64,000 nucleotides of DNA from Serratia rubidaea (GCA_901472405.1 LR590463.1:3472001-3536000), one strand, 5' to 3'; shown: positions 1 to 9,254, numbered from the stretch's first letter. Made by a program: numbers and translations. The notes: a model not told the origin generated them from the letters alone.

Positions 1-992
1 TAATTGTTTTACAGCAACCGGCACCGGCTTTTGCCATCGGTCACCGAAATTATCAGCGTCCCTTGTTGGGGTAATGCGTTGGCTGCCTCTGGAGACAACG
101 TGACATTGACACCAAGTTTAACAGTTTCCTCGCCGGCCTGTACTTTTGCTTGTTCAATACTGCGCTTTAGCACTTCCGTACGGCGATCGTCCGCCGGTAA
201 TAATTTTAGCATCACCTGCCAGGCGCCGATGGCCTGGCGATAGTCGCCCTGTTCAAAGGCGTTAAACGCCAACAGGCTGAGAATACGCAGATTACTGTGA
301 TCTTCGGCGATCATTTTGCGCAGCATCTGCGACGCCTGCCGGTTATCCTCCGGATCGTTGGAACGCGTCAACACCTCGGCGTACCCCAGCCGGACTTCCA
401 GATTATTCGGATCCAACTGATAGGCATGGGCGAACGCCTGCGTGGCGGTGGTGGCGTTATTCAGCGCCATGCCGACCCGCCCCAGCATCATCCAGTCGTT
501 AATATTGCGGCCGTCCTGCTGCAGCGCGGTGCGCAGCCCCAGCCCCAGGCGGGCAATCTCTTCCATGCTGAGCGGCTGCGCCTGCTCATTGGCGACCCGG
601 GCGCGCAGTTCCGGCATCTGGTCCTGCACCTGTCGCCAGGCCGCCACCTGCGCCAGGCCGCCGGTTTTCAGATAGAAACCGACCGCCACCACCACCAGCA
701 GCAGCACGCCCGGCAGCAGCGCCCAGCGGTTGATCGGCTTGCTCTGCGCCGTCGCCTGGCCGGGAATATCATCCAGCAGATTTTGCTGCAGTTCTTTCAC
801 CAGTTCAGGGCGTTCGCCAACCACGCCCTGCTGTTCATCCTGCTCCAGCTCGCCCAGGCGCTCCTGATACAGCACCTTGTTCAGCGTGTCGCGGCTGGTG
901 GCGTTGTCCGCCCGGTTGTGCCGCAGGGCCGGCACCAGCAACAGCGCGGCGGCGGCCAGCAGCAACACGATAATCATCAGCCAAAAAGCCAT
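1..992 (-). CDS. ccmI: CcmI, TPR-containing cytochrome c maturation factor (partial, cut by window edge)
   Basis: CcmI is a membrane-anchored periplasmic protein that binds apocytochrome c and hands it to the CcmF/CcmH haem-ligation machinery. A membrane segment lies at residues 3-23 and a second at about 93-110, followed by a TPR-like periplasmic domain (about 150-270). The ATG overlaps the repaired ccmH stop (TAATG), implying coupled translation. E. coli carries CcmH and CcmI as one fused protein; here they are separate. The open frame stops at position 9, but adding one base near position 25 gives SPVPVAVKQL, which fits the expected C-terminus and runs off the left edge. I therefore read a one-base deletion and a gene that continues outside the window. 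Confidence 0.88.
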
Positions 993-1457
993 TAGCGTTT
1001 CTTCCTGTCAGTCTCTTCCAGCAGCGCCGCCAGACGCTGCTTCTCCTGCGCGGAGAATTCGTCGTTATTCACCGGGGCACGGCGACGGCTGCGCATAATC
1101 ACCACCCGCGCCGCCAATCAGCACAAACAGCAGCGGGCCGACCCACAGGATCAGCGTCGCCGGCGTCACCGGCGGCTCATAGGTGACAAAGTTGCCGTAG
1201 CGAGCCACCATATAATCGATGATCTGCTGTTTGTTCTGCCCCTGCATCATCAGCTCATAGACTTTGGCGCGCATATCGGCGGCGATAATAGCGTTGGAAT
1301 CGGCAATGCTGTTGTTCTGGCATTTCGGGCAGCGCAGCTGTTCGGTCAGCTCGCGGTACTGCTGCTCCTGCTCCACCGAATCAAAACGGTAGGTGTCGAT
1401 GGCCGCAGCGGCGCTGAAGCTCAGCAGCGCGGCCAATATCACGGCGGCGAACTTCAT
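992..1457 (-). CDS. ccmH: CcmH, apocytochrome c thiol-reducing haem lyase component (frameshifted)
   Basis: CcmH is a periplasmic thiol oxidoreductase, membrane anchored, that works with CcmG and CcmF to keep the CXXCH thiols of apocytochrome c reduced. The sequence has a signal peptide (residues 1-19), the family motif LRCPKCQNNS at about 41-50, and a membrane anchor near 103-115. The uninterrupted frame ends at 1065. An extra G near 1106 shifts the frame: the alternative frame reads VVIMRSRRRAP and continues to a TAA that overlaps the ccmI ATG. The start ATG overlaps the ccmG stop (ATGA). Without the frame change the protein would lose its cytoplasmic tail, so an indel error is the simplest reading. 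Confidence 0.88.
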
Positions 1458-2005
1458 CCCTGCCCCCCGTATTTGCGGTACAGCGGCAACACTTCCTGCT
1501 GCCAGACCCGCTCATTCATATCGCCGGCGTGGCGGTAGCGGATAATGCCCTGCCCGTCGATCAGGAAGGTTTCCGGCGCGCCGTACACGCCGAGATCCAG
1601 CCCCAGCATGCCGTCGCCGTCGAACAGGCTGAGCGCGTACGGGTTGCCCAGGCTGTTAAGCCAGTTGACCGCCTTGGCCCGGTCGTCCTTGTAGTTCAGC
1701 CCCACCACCCGCACGCCGCGGCTCGCCAGCTGGTTCAGATACTGATGTTCGGCGCGGCAGGTCGGGCACCAGGTGGCCCAGACGTTCAGCAGCAGCGGCT
1801 TGCCGTCGCGCAGCACCGCCTGATCGTAGGTTTTGCCCGCCTGATCGAGCGATTCCAGCTTAAAGGTCGGCACCGGTTTGCCGATCAGCGCCGACTCCAG
1901 CATGGTCGGATCCTCGCCGCCGGCGTTGCGCGTCAGCTGCACCATAAAGGCGGCCACCAGCAATAAGAACAGGATTAAGGGAATAAATAACAGCTTACGG
2001 TTCAT
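1454..2005 (-). CDS. ccmG: CcmG/DsbE, periplasmic thiol:disulfide oxidoreductase of cytochrome c maturation
   Basis: This thioredoxin-fold protein is anchored in the inner membrane. It passes reducing power from DsbD to CcmH or directly to apocytochrome c. I place the start at [10 protein letters not shown], whose ATG overlaps the ccmF stop (ATGA), and not at a longer upstream in-frame ATG inside ccmF. This gives 183 residues, the normal family length. A single N-terminal membrane segment covers residues 5-23. The redox motif WCPTC lies near residue 80 inside LLLNVWATWCPTCRAEH, and the cis-proline region GAPETFLID follows near 145. The gene is intact. Confidence 0.95.
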   Translation of the reverse strand: MNRKLLFIPLILFLLLVAAFMVQLTRNAGGEDPTMLESALIGKPVPTFKLESLDQAGKTYDQAVLRDGKPLLLNVWATWCPTCRAEHQYLNQLASRGVRVVGLNYKDDRAKAVNWLNSLGNPYALSLFDGDGMLGLDLGVYGAPETFLIDGQGIIRYRHAGDMNERVWQQEVLPLYRKYGGQG

Positions 2006-3972
2006 GCCTGCGCCTCCTGCTTGCCCTGACGCGCCAGTTTTTTCTTCATCCGATAGCGCGGATCGAGGATGCACAGCAGCCCGCCCAGCGCCATAAATAC
2101 GCCGCCGAACCAGATCCAGCGGACGAACGGTTTGTAATACAGCCGCACCGCCCAGGAGCCGTCATCCAGCTCTTCGCCCAGCGCCGCGTACAGATCGCGC
2201 GTCAGGCCGCCGTCGATCGCCGCCTCCGTCATCATGCTGCGCGCCACGCTGTAGTAGCGTTTTTCCGCATGCAGCGTCGCTTCCGCCTTGCCGTTGCGCG
2301 TCACGTCGATAATGCCGACGCCGCCGGTGTAGTTCGGCCCGCGAATATCGTGCACGTCGCGGAACACAAAGTGATAGTCGTGAATATCCACGCTGTCGCC
2401 GGCCTTCATCCGCACGTCGCGCTCCACGCTGTAGTTCTGGCTGAAGGCGATGCCGATCACCGTCACCGCCACGCCCAGGTGCCCCAGCACCATGCCCCAG
2501 TGGCTGCGCGACAGGTGCCTCAGGCCGCGCCAGAAGCCGTGGCGGTGCGTGGCGCGTTCATGCAGCTCCATCAGCGTCAGCACAATCACCCATACCGCCA
2601 TCAGCAGCCCGACCACCGTCATGCCGGCAATGCTGTCCTGCAGCAGCCACGGCAGCAGTATCGACAGCAGCAGGGTCACCACCAACGCCACCCCGAGACG
2701 GCGCCACAGCTTGCTCGGTTCGTCGCGGCGCCAGCGCACCAGCGGGCCGATGCCCAGCAGCAGCGCCATCGGCGCCATCAGCCAGGTGAACATAGTGTTG
2801 AAGAACGGCTCGCCGATCGAAATGCTGCCCAGGCCGAGCTGTTTATGCACCAGCGGCAGCAAGGTGCCCAGCAGCACCACCAGCATGGCGGCCATCAGCA
2901 ATACGTTGTTGCCCAGCAGGAAGGTCTCGCGGGAAAAGGTTTCATGCTGCACCCGGCTGCGCACCTGGCCGCCCTTAAAGGCGTACAGCAGCAGCGAACC
3001 GCCGATCACAATCACCAGATAGGCGAGGATAAACATGCCGCGCGCCGGATCGGAGGCAAAGGAGTGCACCGACACCAGCACGCCGGAGCGCACCAGGAAA
3101 GTGCCGAGCAGGCACAGCGAGAAGGCGGTGATCGCCAACAGCACCGTCCAGGCCTTGAAGGTGCCGCGTTTTTCCGTCACCGCCAGCGAGTGCATCAGCG
3201 CGGTGCCCGCCAGCCACGGCATAAAGGAGGCGTTCTCCACCGGGTCCCAGAACCACCAGCCGCCCCAGCCCAGCTCGTAGTAAGCCCAGGCGGAACCGAG
3301 CACGATGCCGAGGGTCAGGAATACCCAGGCGGCGGTAGTCCACGGCCGCGACCAGCGCGCCCAGGCGGTGTCGAGCCGGCCGGCCATCAGCGAGGCGATG
3401 GCGAACGCAAACGCCACCGAAAAGCCGACGTAGCCCATATACAGCAGCGGCGGGTGGAAAATCAGCCCGACGTCCTGCAGCAGCGGGTTCAGATCGCGAC
3501 CGTCGATCGGGAAATTCGGCAAGGTGCGGGTGAACGGGTTGGAGGTCATGATGATAAACAGCAGGAAACCCGCGGTGATCATCCCCATCACCGACAGCAC
3601 GCGCGCCACCGCATCCTGCGGCATGGAGCGGCTGAACAGCGCCACCGCCAGCGACCAGCAGCTCAGCAGCAGCACCCAGAGCAGCAGCGAACCTTCATGC
3701 GCCCCCCAGGTAGCGGCGATGCGGTAATAGACCGGCAGCTGGGTGTTGGAGTTGGCGGCGACATAGGCCACGGTGAAATCATTAACGATAAAGGCGTGCA
3801 CCAGGCAGATAAACGCCAGCGCAATGGCGGCGAACATGCCATAGGTCAGCGGACGCGCCACCGCCATCATGCGGCTGTCCTGACGCGCGGCTCCCCACTG
3901 CGGGTAGATGCTCAGCAGCAGCGATACCGCCAGCGCCAGGCACAACAGAAAACTTCCCAGCTCCGGCATCAT
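2002..3972 (-). CDS. ccmF: CcmF, haem lyase subunit of cytochrome c maturation
   Basis: CcmF is the large polytopic inner-membrane protein that attaches haem, delivered by CcmE, to apocytochrome c. It has 656 residues, close to the E. coli protein. The tryptophan-rich haem-handling (WWD) motif [14 protein letters not shown] lies near residue 235. Many hydrophobic segments are visible, and a large periplasmic domain precedes the last membrane helix near the C-terminus. The start overlaps the ccmE stop and the end overlaps the ccmG start, each as ATGA, so translation is probably coupled through the operon. The frame is uninterrupted. Confidence 0.96.
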   Translation of the reverse strand: MMPELGSFLLCLALAVSLLLSIYPQWGAARQDSRMMAVARPLTYGMFAAIALAFICLVHAFIVNDFTVAYVAANSNTQLPVYYRIAATWGAHEGSLLLWVLLLSCWSLAVALFSRSMPQDAVARVLSVMGMITAGFLLFIIMTSNPFTRTLPNFPIDGRDLNPLLQDVGLIFHPPLLYMGYVGFSVAFAFAIASLMAGRLDTAWARWSRPWTTAAWVFLTLGIVLGSAWAYYELGWGGWWFWDPVENASFMPWLAGTALMHSLAVTEKRGTFKAWTVLLAITAFSLCLLGTFLVRSGVLVSVHSFASDPARGMFILAYLVIVIGGSLLLYAFKGGQVRSRVQHETFSRETFLLGNNVLLMAAMLVVLLGTLLPLVHKQLGLGSISIGEPFFNTMFTWLMAPMALLLGIGPLVRWRRDEPSKLWRRLGVALVVTLLLSILLPWLLQDSIAGMTVVGLLMAVWVIVLTLMELHERATHRHGFWRGLRHLSRSHWGMVLGHLGVAVTVIGIAFSQNYSVERDVRMKAGDSVDIHDYHFVFRDVHDIRGPNYTGGVGIIDVTRNGKAEATLHAEKRYYSVARSMMTEAAIDGGLTRDLYAALGEELDDGSWAVRLYYKPFVRWIWFGGVFMALGGLLCILDPRYRMKKKLARQGKQEAQA

Positions 3973-4459
3973 GACTGGCTGTCCTCCTGCGGCGCGCGGT
4001 AGGCCGACGCCGGCCCTTTATGGTTCTCTTTCATCGCATCGGCCACTTCCGGCGGGGTATATTTCTCATCGTGCTTGGCCAGCACCTCTTTGGCGTTCAC
4101 CACGTTGCCTTCTCCCAGCACGCCCTGCGCCACCACGCCCTGCCCTTCGCGGAACAGGTCCGGCAGGATGCCTTCATAGGTGACGGCGATCGCACCGCGC
4201 GCGTCATATACCTTGAAGCTGACCTTCAGCGTCTCAGGATCGCGCTTGACCGACCCCGGCATCACCATGCCGCCGATGCGCAGGCGCTGCCCGACCTCCG
4301 GCTTCTCATGATTTTCCCCTTTGCCCTGCAGGATTTCGCCCGGGTATAAAACAGATCGATGTTGGAGCGCAGCGCATACAGCACCAGTGAGGCTGTTAGC
4401 GCGATGCCGACCAGCACCACCAGGGCCAGATAGAGGCGACTTTTACGACGTGGATTCAC
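3969..4459 (-). CDS. ccmE: CcmE, periplasmic haem chaperone (frameshifted)
   Basis: CcmE binds haem covalently through a histidine and carries it to CcmF. The N-terminus ([20 protein letters not shown]) is a membrane anchor. The haem-binding histidine sits in the conserved [14 protein letters not shown] segment near residue 130. The two halves lie in different frames. Around 4345 the sequence reads ACCCGGGC where ACCCCGGGC would give the conserved FYTPGEI, so one C appears to be missing. With it restored the protein is 163 residues, the usual length. It overlaps ccmD and ccmF at ATGA junctions. The gene is essential for the operon's function, so an error in the read is more likely than a true lesion. 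Confidence 0.92.
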
Positions 4460-4704
4460 AATGATTTCTCCCGCGCAGCGGCGGACTGCGGCGCAGCCGA
4501 TGTTTTAGCATGTTGTGATTGGCGGATACGGCGTTCGCGCGCCTGACGACGGCGCACATCGGCCAGCAGCTGCCGGCGTTGCCACAGGGTGTGGCACACC
4601 AGCCCCAGCAACGGAATCAGCGTGGCGGCCACCGCCAGCCACACATAAAAGGCGTAACCGCCCATGGCGAAAAACGCCGTCCAGGAGGGAAATGCGGCAT
4701 TCAT
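4456..4704 (-). CDS. ccmD: CcmD, haem exporter accessory protein
   Basis: CcmD is a small inner-membrane protein that stabilises the CcmABC-CcmE complex and helps release holo-CcmE. The 82 residues contain one membrane span (about 15-38, with the family-typical [13 protein letters not shown]) and a strongly basic cytoplasmic tail ([13 protein letters not shown]). E. coli CcmD is about 69 residues, so the tail is slightly longer. It overlaps ccmC upstream and ccmE downstream by four bases each. Confidence 0.93.
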   Translation of the reverse strand: MNAAFPSWTAFFAMGGYAFYVWLAVAATLIPLLGLVCHTLWQRRQLLADVRRRQARERRIRQSQHAKTSAAPQSAAAREKSL

Positions 4705-5447
4705 GACTGACGCTCCTTGTTAATCAGGGCGGCTACCCACGGGCGGTGGCGCTCCTGCGCCAGGATCAGGTTGCGCAGGCGCATCAGCGTCAGGGTAATA
4801 AAGAACAGCAGATAGCCGAGGATCGCCCAGCGCAGCGGCGTACGCATGCTTGGCGCGATGCTTTGCTGCATATTGGTGGAGCCCTGATGCAGCGTGTTCC
4901 ACCATTCGACCGAGAAGTGGATGATCGGAATATTGACCACGCCGACCAGCACCAGAATACCGGCGGCGCGGCCGGCCAGGCGGCGGTCTTCAAAGGCGTT
5001 GTACAGCGCGATGATGCCCATATACAGGAACAGCAGCACCAGTTCGGAGGTCAGACGCGCGTCCCAGACCCACCAGGCGCCCCACATCGGCTTGCCCCAG
5101 GCGGAACCGGTCACCAGCGCAATAAAGGTGAATACCGCGCCCACCGGCGCCATCGCCGCGACCACGGTATCGGACATTTTCATCTGCCACACCAGGCCGA
5201 TAAAGGCGGCCACCGCCATGGAGGCGTAAATGCCCATCGACCACATCGCCGCCGGCACGTGGATATACATAATGCGGAAGCTATCGCCCTGCTGATAATC
5301 CTTGGGCGCGAAGCCAAAGCCCCATATCCAGCCAAGCAGCAGGCAGACGACGCCCGCCGCGCCGAGCCAGGGTACTAAGCGCCCACAAACCTGGTAGAGC
5401 CGCTCGGGCCTGGCGAATTGATGTAACCATTTCCACATTGTTGTCAT
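4701..5447 (-). CDS. ccmC: CcmC, haem-handling membrane protein that loads CcmE
   Basis: CcmC transfers haem onto CcmE at the periplasmic face of the inner membrane. The 248-residue protein has six predicted membrane spans and the tryptophan-rich motif WGAWWVWDARLTSEL near residue 125, the signature of the haem-handling protein family that also includes CcmF. Conserved histidines flank this motif (MYIHVPAA near 60 and IIHFSVEWW near 180). A 104-bp gap separates it from ccmB upstream, the only non-overlapping junction in the operon. I see no hairpin there. Confidence 0.95.
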   Translation of the reverse strand: MTTMWKWLHQFARPERLYQVCGRLVPWLGAAGVVCLLLGWIWGFGFAPKDYQQGDSFRIMYIHVPAAMWSMGIYASMAVAAFIGLVWQMKMSDTVVAAMAPVGAVFTFIALVTGSAWGKPMWGAWWVWDARLTSELVLLFLYMGIIALYNAFEDRRLAGRAAGILVLVGVVNIPIIHFSVEWWNTLHQGSTNMQQSIAPSMRTPLRWAILGYLLFFITLTLMRLRNLILAQERHRPWVAALINKERQS

Positions 5448-5551
5448 TGCTCACGGTAAATGAAAACGTCCGCCGCCCTGCGCTGCAAGGCGGCCAATGA
5501 TGTATACGCCAGGGCCGCTCTTGTCGGCGTTGCCCGGCTCTTATCTGTTAG

Positions 5552-6211
5552 CTAGTGCACGCTTACCCGCAGCGCCGCAGCGGTGGCGAACGGCGCCAGC
5601 GTCACGCTGCCCGCCAGCAGCGCACCGAGTATCGCCAGATAGCCGTCGATCGGCATTCCCATCGCGGCGGCGTCAATCGCGCCGGTGGCGAAGATCAGCA
5701 CCGGAATATACAGAGGCAGCACCAGCAGGCTCAGCAGTACCCCGCCTTTGCGCAGCCCGACGGTCAGCCCGACGCCGATGGCGCCGATCAGGCTCAGCGT
5801 CGGCGTGCCGAGCAGCAGGGTGGCGGCCACCGCCAGCCAGGTCTGCACGTCCAGCGACAGCAGCAGCGCCACCAGCGGCGACAGCAACAGCAACGGCAGC
5901 CCCGTCACCACCCAGTGAGCACATACTTTGCCTAACACCGCCAGCGGCAGCGGGGTCGGCAGCAGCAACAGCTGTTCCAGCGAGCCGTCAAGAAAATCAT
6001 CGCGGAACAATCTTTCCAGCGACAGCAGCGACGCCAGCAGCGCCGCCACCCAGATGATGCCCGGCGCGATACGCGCCAGCAGCTGCGGCTCCGGGCCGAC
6101 GCCCAGCGGGAACAGCGTGATAACAATCAGAAAGAACCACAGCGGGTTCACGATTTCTGCGCCTTTGCGAAAGGCGATTTTCAGTTCACGACGCAGCAGG
6201 GTCAAAAACAT
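5552..6211 (-). CDS. ccmB: CcmB, membrane subunit of the CcmAB ABC transporter
   Basis: CcmB is the permease partner of the CcmA ATPase. The complex uses ATP to release haem-loaded CcmE from CcmC. It has 219 residues (E. coli has 220) with six hydrophobic segments. The N-terminal motif FLTLLRRELKIAFRKGAEIVNPLWFFL is characteristic of the family; only part of it is quoted here for orientation. Its ATG overlaps the ccmA stop by one base (TGATG). The gene is intact. Confidence 0.95.
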   Translation of the reverse strand: MFLTLLRRELKIAFRKGAEIVNPLWFFLIVITLFPLGVGPEPQLLARIAPGIIWVAALLASLLSLERLFRDDFLDGSLEQLLLLPTPLPLAVLGKVCAHWVVTGLPLLLLSPLVALLLSLDVQTWLAVAATLLLGTPTLSLIGAIGVGLTVGLRKGGVLLSLLVLPLYIPVLIFATGAIDAAAMGMPIDGYLAILGALLAGSVTLAPFATAAALRVSVH

Positions 6212-6843
6212 CAGGCCGTCTCCCTCCCCGCGTCCAGCAGACGAATTTTCGTCACCGGCCGCTGGCTCCCGGCCAACTCCTGATGGGTGGTCAACACTAC
6301 CATGCCGCCCTGCTGCGCATGTTGTTCAAAATGGCGAATCAATTCAGCAACGCCCTGTTTATCGATGGCGGTCAGCGGCTCGTCCAGTATCCACAGCGGG
6401 CTGTCGCTCAGATACAGGCGCGCCAGCGCCACGCGCCGTTGCTGCCCGGCGGACAGCTGCGCCACCGGCAGGTCCTCATACCCCACCAGCCCCACCTGCT
6501 CCAGCGCCTGCCAGATCGCCTGGCCGTCGCCGCCGCGGGCGGCGCGCTGATAAAAGCGCAGGTTTTCAAACGGCGTCAGCATCGCATTGATGCCCGGCTG
6601 ATGGCCGAGGAACAGCAGTTCCGCATGATAGCGTTCGCGGCTGCGGCGAGTATTTTCGCCCCGCCAGCGCACTTCGCCGTCGTCCGGACGCGCCAGACCG
6701 GCCAGAATGCGCAGCAGGCTGGTTTTACCCGCGCCGTTCGGTCCTTCCACCTGCACCAGGTCGCCCGGATTCACCGAAAAGCTCAGCCCGCTAAACAGGG
6801 TGCGCTCATCGCGGACACAACTCAGGTTTTTGGCTTCCAGCAT
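6211..6843 (-). CDS. ccmA: CcmA, ATPase subunit of the CcmAB transporter
   Basis: CcmA is the cytosolic ABC ATPase that drives the CcmABCD complex. I choose [13 protein letters not shown] as the start because it matches the family N-terminus; a longer in-frame extension runs into the promoter. The protein has 210 residues with Walker [10 protein letters not shown] (about 36-44), signature LSAGQQRR (about 128), Walker B LWILDEP (about 150) and the H-loop TTHQ near 187. It is the first gene of the ccm operon, and a promoter and a NarP-like site lie directly upstream. Confidence 0.95.
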   Translation of the reverse strand: MLEAKNLSCVRDERTLFSGLSFSVNPGDLVQVEGPNGAGKTSLLRILAGLARPDDGEVRWRGENTRRSRERYHAELLFLGHQPGINAMLTPFENLRFYQRAARGGDGQAIWQALEQVGLVGYEDLPVAQLSAGQQRRVALARLYLSDSPLWILDEPLTAIDKQGVAELIRHFEQHAQQGGMVVLTTHQELAGSQRPVTKIRLLDAGRETA

Positions 6844-6875
6844 GGGCAGGGCTCGGCTATTTTTCTTTGGGTGTG

Positions 6876-6887
6876 CGCATGATAGCA
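6876..6887 (-). promoter_or_regulatory. Putative ccm operon promoter (extended -10)
   Basis: On the minus strand the sequence TGCTATCAT gives an extended -10 (TATCAT at 6879-6884 preceded by TGC). No good -35 is visible, which fits an activator-dependent promoter. Transcription would begin near 6872, about 30 bp upstream of the ccmA start. Confidence 0.5.
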
Positions 6888-6928
6888 CAAGCGATCGGCG
6901 GCTCGTAGCCTGCGGCCGGCGCAGAAAC

Positions 6929-6944
6929 TACTCCGATAGGGGTA
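6929..6944. promoter_or_regulatory. NarL/NarP-type 7-2-7 binding site upstream of ccmA
   Basis: The sequence TACTCCG-AT-AGGGGTA forms inverted heptamers separated by two bases. It matches the known NarP/NarL arrangement TACYYMT-N2-AKRRGTA at every position but one. Its centre lies about 64 bp upstream of the inferred ccm start site. In E. coli the ccm genes are activated by NarP and FNR from the upstream nap promoter; here no nap genes precede ccm, so this site could act directly on ccmA. Confidence 0.5.
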
Positions 6945-7197
6945 ATATTGCGCATCAGATCAATAATGCGTAGAAAAATGCGCCAACGTTAAACCCTTGT
7001 TACTTTTTTCTGCAATTTGACCAACTTATTTCTCCCGCCTGGCGGCAGGATGACGCCCCCAACTTCCGGAGCACCACCGGCGTATTAACCCCGCGTCATC
7101 CAGTCTTCCGGCCCCTCCCCGCCGCCGCCGGAAGCCGTCACTGGCGAATGATTAGCCAAACGCACCGCTAACTGCTTATTCTGGGAAGAAAAACGGG

Positions 7198-7203
7198 TAT
7201 AAT
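7198..7203 (+). promoter_or_regulatory. -10 element of tRNA-Arg promoter
   Basis: A perfect TATAAT lies 18 bp before the tRNA gene. The -35 region (near 7175-7180, CTTATT) is a poor match. Confidence 0.55.
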
Positions 7204-7221
7204 GCCTGTCAGCGTCACTAT

Positions 7222-7296
7222 GCCTCCGTAGTTAAACGGATATAACAAGCCCCTCCTAAGGGCTAGTTACTGGTTCGATTCCAGTCGGGGGTACCA
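7222..7296 (+). tRNA. argW: tRNA-Arg(CCT)
   Basis: This 75-nt cloverleaf has anticodon CCT in the loop CTCCTAA, the T-loop TTCGATT and an encoded CCA end. It aligns along its length with E. coli argW, the rare AGG-decoding tRNA. The acceptor stem as written has a G1-T72 wobble and a T4-G69 wobble, which is weaker than usual. The gene sits at the border between the ccm operon and an AT-rich accessory stretch. argW is a known integration site in other enterics, but no integrase is visible here. Confidence 0.95.
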
Positions 7297-8283
7297 TTCA
7301 CGCTTTTCAGCACGCCGGCCCCGTTCTTTCCTATTGAGCGATAAACAGAAATAATTGCACTACGGCCATGCTATGGACGGGAGACAATCGCCCCGATGGC
7401 GTAACACATTTATCGTAATGACCACATCTCTCCCTGGCGACAAAAAACACAGGTAAGTAAAAAAACCAAGTGGTTAATTAAATAGTTATGGCTGGTTATT
7501 ATATGTTGTTCTCGCCCTGATTATTCCTGCCAATCTCACAACGGCCGCCATCCGACAGTGCTGCAAGTCGTCATCATCGATGCCCTTCCCGCCAAGATCG
7601 CGTTAATGGTTTATCAACCGCAGCAATAAGCATTTAAGTCACGTTCCGAAATAACCCGCACATCCGCCCTTCCCGACACGCCAGCGCCCCGGTGAACCAA
7701 CGGGATGTAATACAATGAAAAATAAACATTAAATAAAAAAATCATTTCGCGAATCATGTTCATCACTGCCAGCACCACTATAATTAATAAAAAAATCAAG
7801 AATAAACACTGACAACAATTTTATCCCAACAAAGATTAAACCGTTTTCACCGCTCGCGCCTAAATTTGACTTATTATTTTTACATTAAATAAAATCATGA
7901 TTTTCTGGCCGACAATCTTGATAAACCACTCTCCTCTCAAGAAAACAAACCTTTTGTTTAAGATTTGTTGATTTATTGCATCGATGAACTAGAAAAACCC
8001 TAGAAAATTCGACTGACAACACGTTTTCTTACGCAGAATAAACTGTAGACATTATGAATATTTATTAAATTAATTTATAATGCCCTGACACACAGCACGT
8101 GCAGTTCAAAAAATAAACAGACCTTCGATCGTATAATTCTTTGTTATGGAATCATTTAACGATGACTTTTCACATAAACCCCTCATCAATGAGGACGACA
8201 TTTCACACCGTGTCCCCTCTTTTATCTCCTGAGTCATGTTACCCTGCTGCGCATTGTAATCTTGCCATTGATCAGGAACCGCT
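7297..8283. other. AT-rich intergenic region, no gene identified
   Basis: This stretch of almost 1 kb is clearly richer in A and T than its surroundings, especially from 7430 to 8150. No open frame has convincing codon use or homology; a 61-codon frame at 7614-7799 (minus) looks random. A TATAAT at 8076-8081 could serve a transcript leading into the HicB-like gene. No HicA-like toxin frame precedes that gene. The composition and its place behind a tRNA suggest a decayed acquired segment. Confidence 0.5.
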
Positions 8284-8724
8284 ATGCCTAGCCACTACCC
8301 GGCCTACTACCACTTTGATGATGAAAACGACTGCTGGCATATCGGCTTTCGTGATTTCCCGGGATTTCAGACCGCCAGCTATAAACGCGAAGACATCGAA
8401 CTGGAAGCACAAGACGCACTGCTGACCGCCATCGCTATTGAGCTTGATGAAGGCCGCGTGGTGCCACCGCCCTCGTCATGCGACGCAGCAGAGCTGCGTG
8501 TGCCGTTGCCGCTGTTGGCGCAGCTAAAAATTGCGCTGCATAACGCACTACTGGCACAACAGATGCCGAAAGCATTACTGGCGCGCAAACTGGGTTTTAA
8601 CGCCGGTCAGATGAATCGCCTGTTGGATATCGCCTATGCTTCCAAAGCCGAAGCTCTGGAACAGGCACTCTTTTTGCTGGGCTACGAAATCCGAGCCTCG
8701 GTTCATCTCTGCGATAAACAGTAA
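8284..8724 (+). CDS. HicB-like antitoxin/regulator, orphan (no hicA)
   Basis: The 146-residue protein has a HicB-type partly degraded RNase H fold at the N-terminus (YHFDDENDCWHIGFRDFPGF, then an alanine- and glutamate-rich helix, then the VPPPS turn near residue 61). It is followed by a predicted helix-turn-helix segment (LARKLGFNAGQMNRLLDI, about 99-116). HicB proteins normally neutralise the mRNA interferase HicA and repress their own operon. No hicA-like frame is present on either side, so this may be a solitary regulator or a remnant. An AGGA ribosome site lies 8 bp before the ATG. Surrounding DNA is AT-rich. Confidence 0.7.
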   Translation: MPSHYPAYYHFDDENDCWHIGFRDFPGFQTASYKREDIELEAQDALLTAIAIELDEGRVVPPPSSCDAAELRVPLPLLAQLKIALHNALLAQQMPKALLARKLGFNAGQMNRLLDIAYASKAEALEQALFLLGYEIRASVHLCDKQ

Positions 8725-8810
8725 AAATTGTGCGTCGCCGGACTAAATATTCTCCTGCGACTGCCGATGATGGGGGTTACCTCTTTCACCGGCGCAGATA
8801 AAGGTTAAAC

Positions 8811-8906
8811 ATGAAGTGGATATATCGCCATATCTGGCTAACGGTACTGGTCATTTGCCTGCTGTTCTGGTCTGCCGTAGCAGCCATCGTTATTCTACTT
8901 TGGTAG
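8811..8906 (+). CDS. Putative 31-residue single-span membrane protein
   Basis: ATG to TAG encodes 31 residues: a short basic N-terminus (MKWIYRH) and one continuous hydrophobic helix (residues 8-31, ending VIILLW-like). AAAGG lies 6-10 bp upstream. Size and layout are like the many short single-span membrane proteins of enterics, but I do not recognise the family. Conservation in related genomes would decide whether it is real. Confidence 0.5.
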   Translation: MKWIYRHIWLTVLVICLLFWSAVAAIVILLW

Positions 8907-9254
8907 GGTTGTGGCCTCCTCCGTAAGGTGGCCTCTCACCCATTCACTCTTGGCTGTCTCTCTTTTGAGAAAAATCAGTGAATAAACAACGAGCACTGAT
9001 TAAAAAAACGGCAAAAAACGTGATCAAAAACACAGTATTGAAATAACATAAAGATTGGGAGTACATTGAGCGCCGATCCTGTCGCATTTCCCACGTTGTC
9101 ACAAACGGAAAAATGCGGCGACCGGGAAGTTCAGGCTGCCAACGGACTGTTTTTATAACAAAAAAACGGCCGGGCGTAGCGAACGTCCTATAAAATACTC
9201 AGCACAACAATCGGGATCGTTGACTTGCGAGCACTCCATGAGGGGAGTTATTCA
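8907..9254. other. Intergenic region between two small membrane-protein genes
   Basis: No gene is seen in these 348 bp. An octamer GTGGCCTC is repeated directly at 8911-8918 and 8928-8935. A long-range inverted repeat (CGCATTT near 9085 with AAATGCG near 9111) could form a structured leader upstream of ypdK. Confidence 0.4.

Noticed and set aside
2269..4002. 577-codon open frame on the plus strand opposite ccmF
   Set aside because: It is antisense to a perfectly conserved ccmF and is rich in H, Q, R and A as expected from the reverse of GC-rich coding DNA; no family is recognisable.
7614..7799. 61-codon minus-strand frame in the AT-rich region
   Set aside because: A hydrophobic start is followed by unstructured sequence, with no ribosome site and no recognised family; AT-rich DNA yields such frames by chance.
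8141..8283. Possible HicA toxin upstream of the HicB-like gene
   Set aside because: The overlapping frame lacks the HicA dsRBD-like GSH(H) motif and most of it lies inside the HicB-like gene in another frame.
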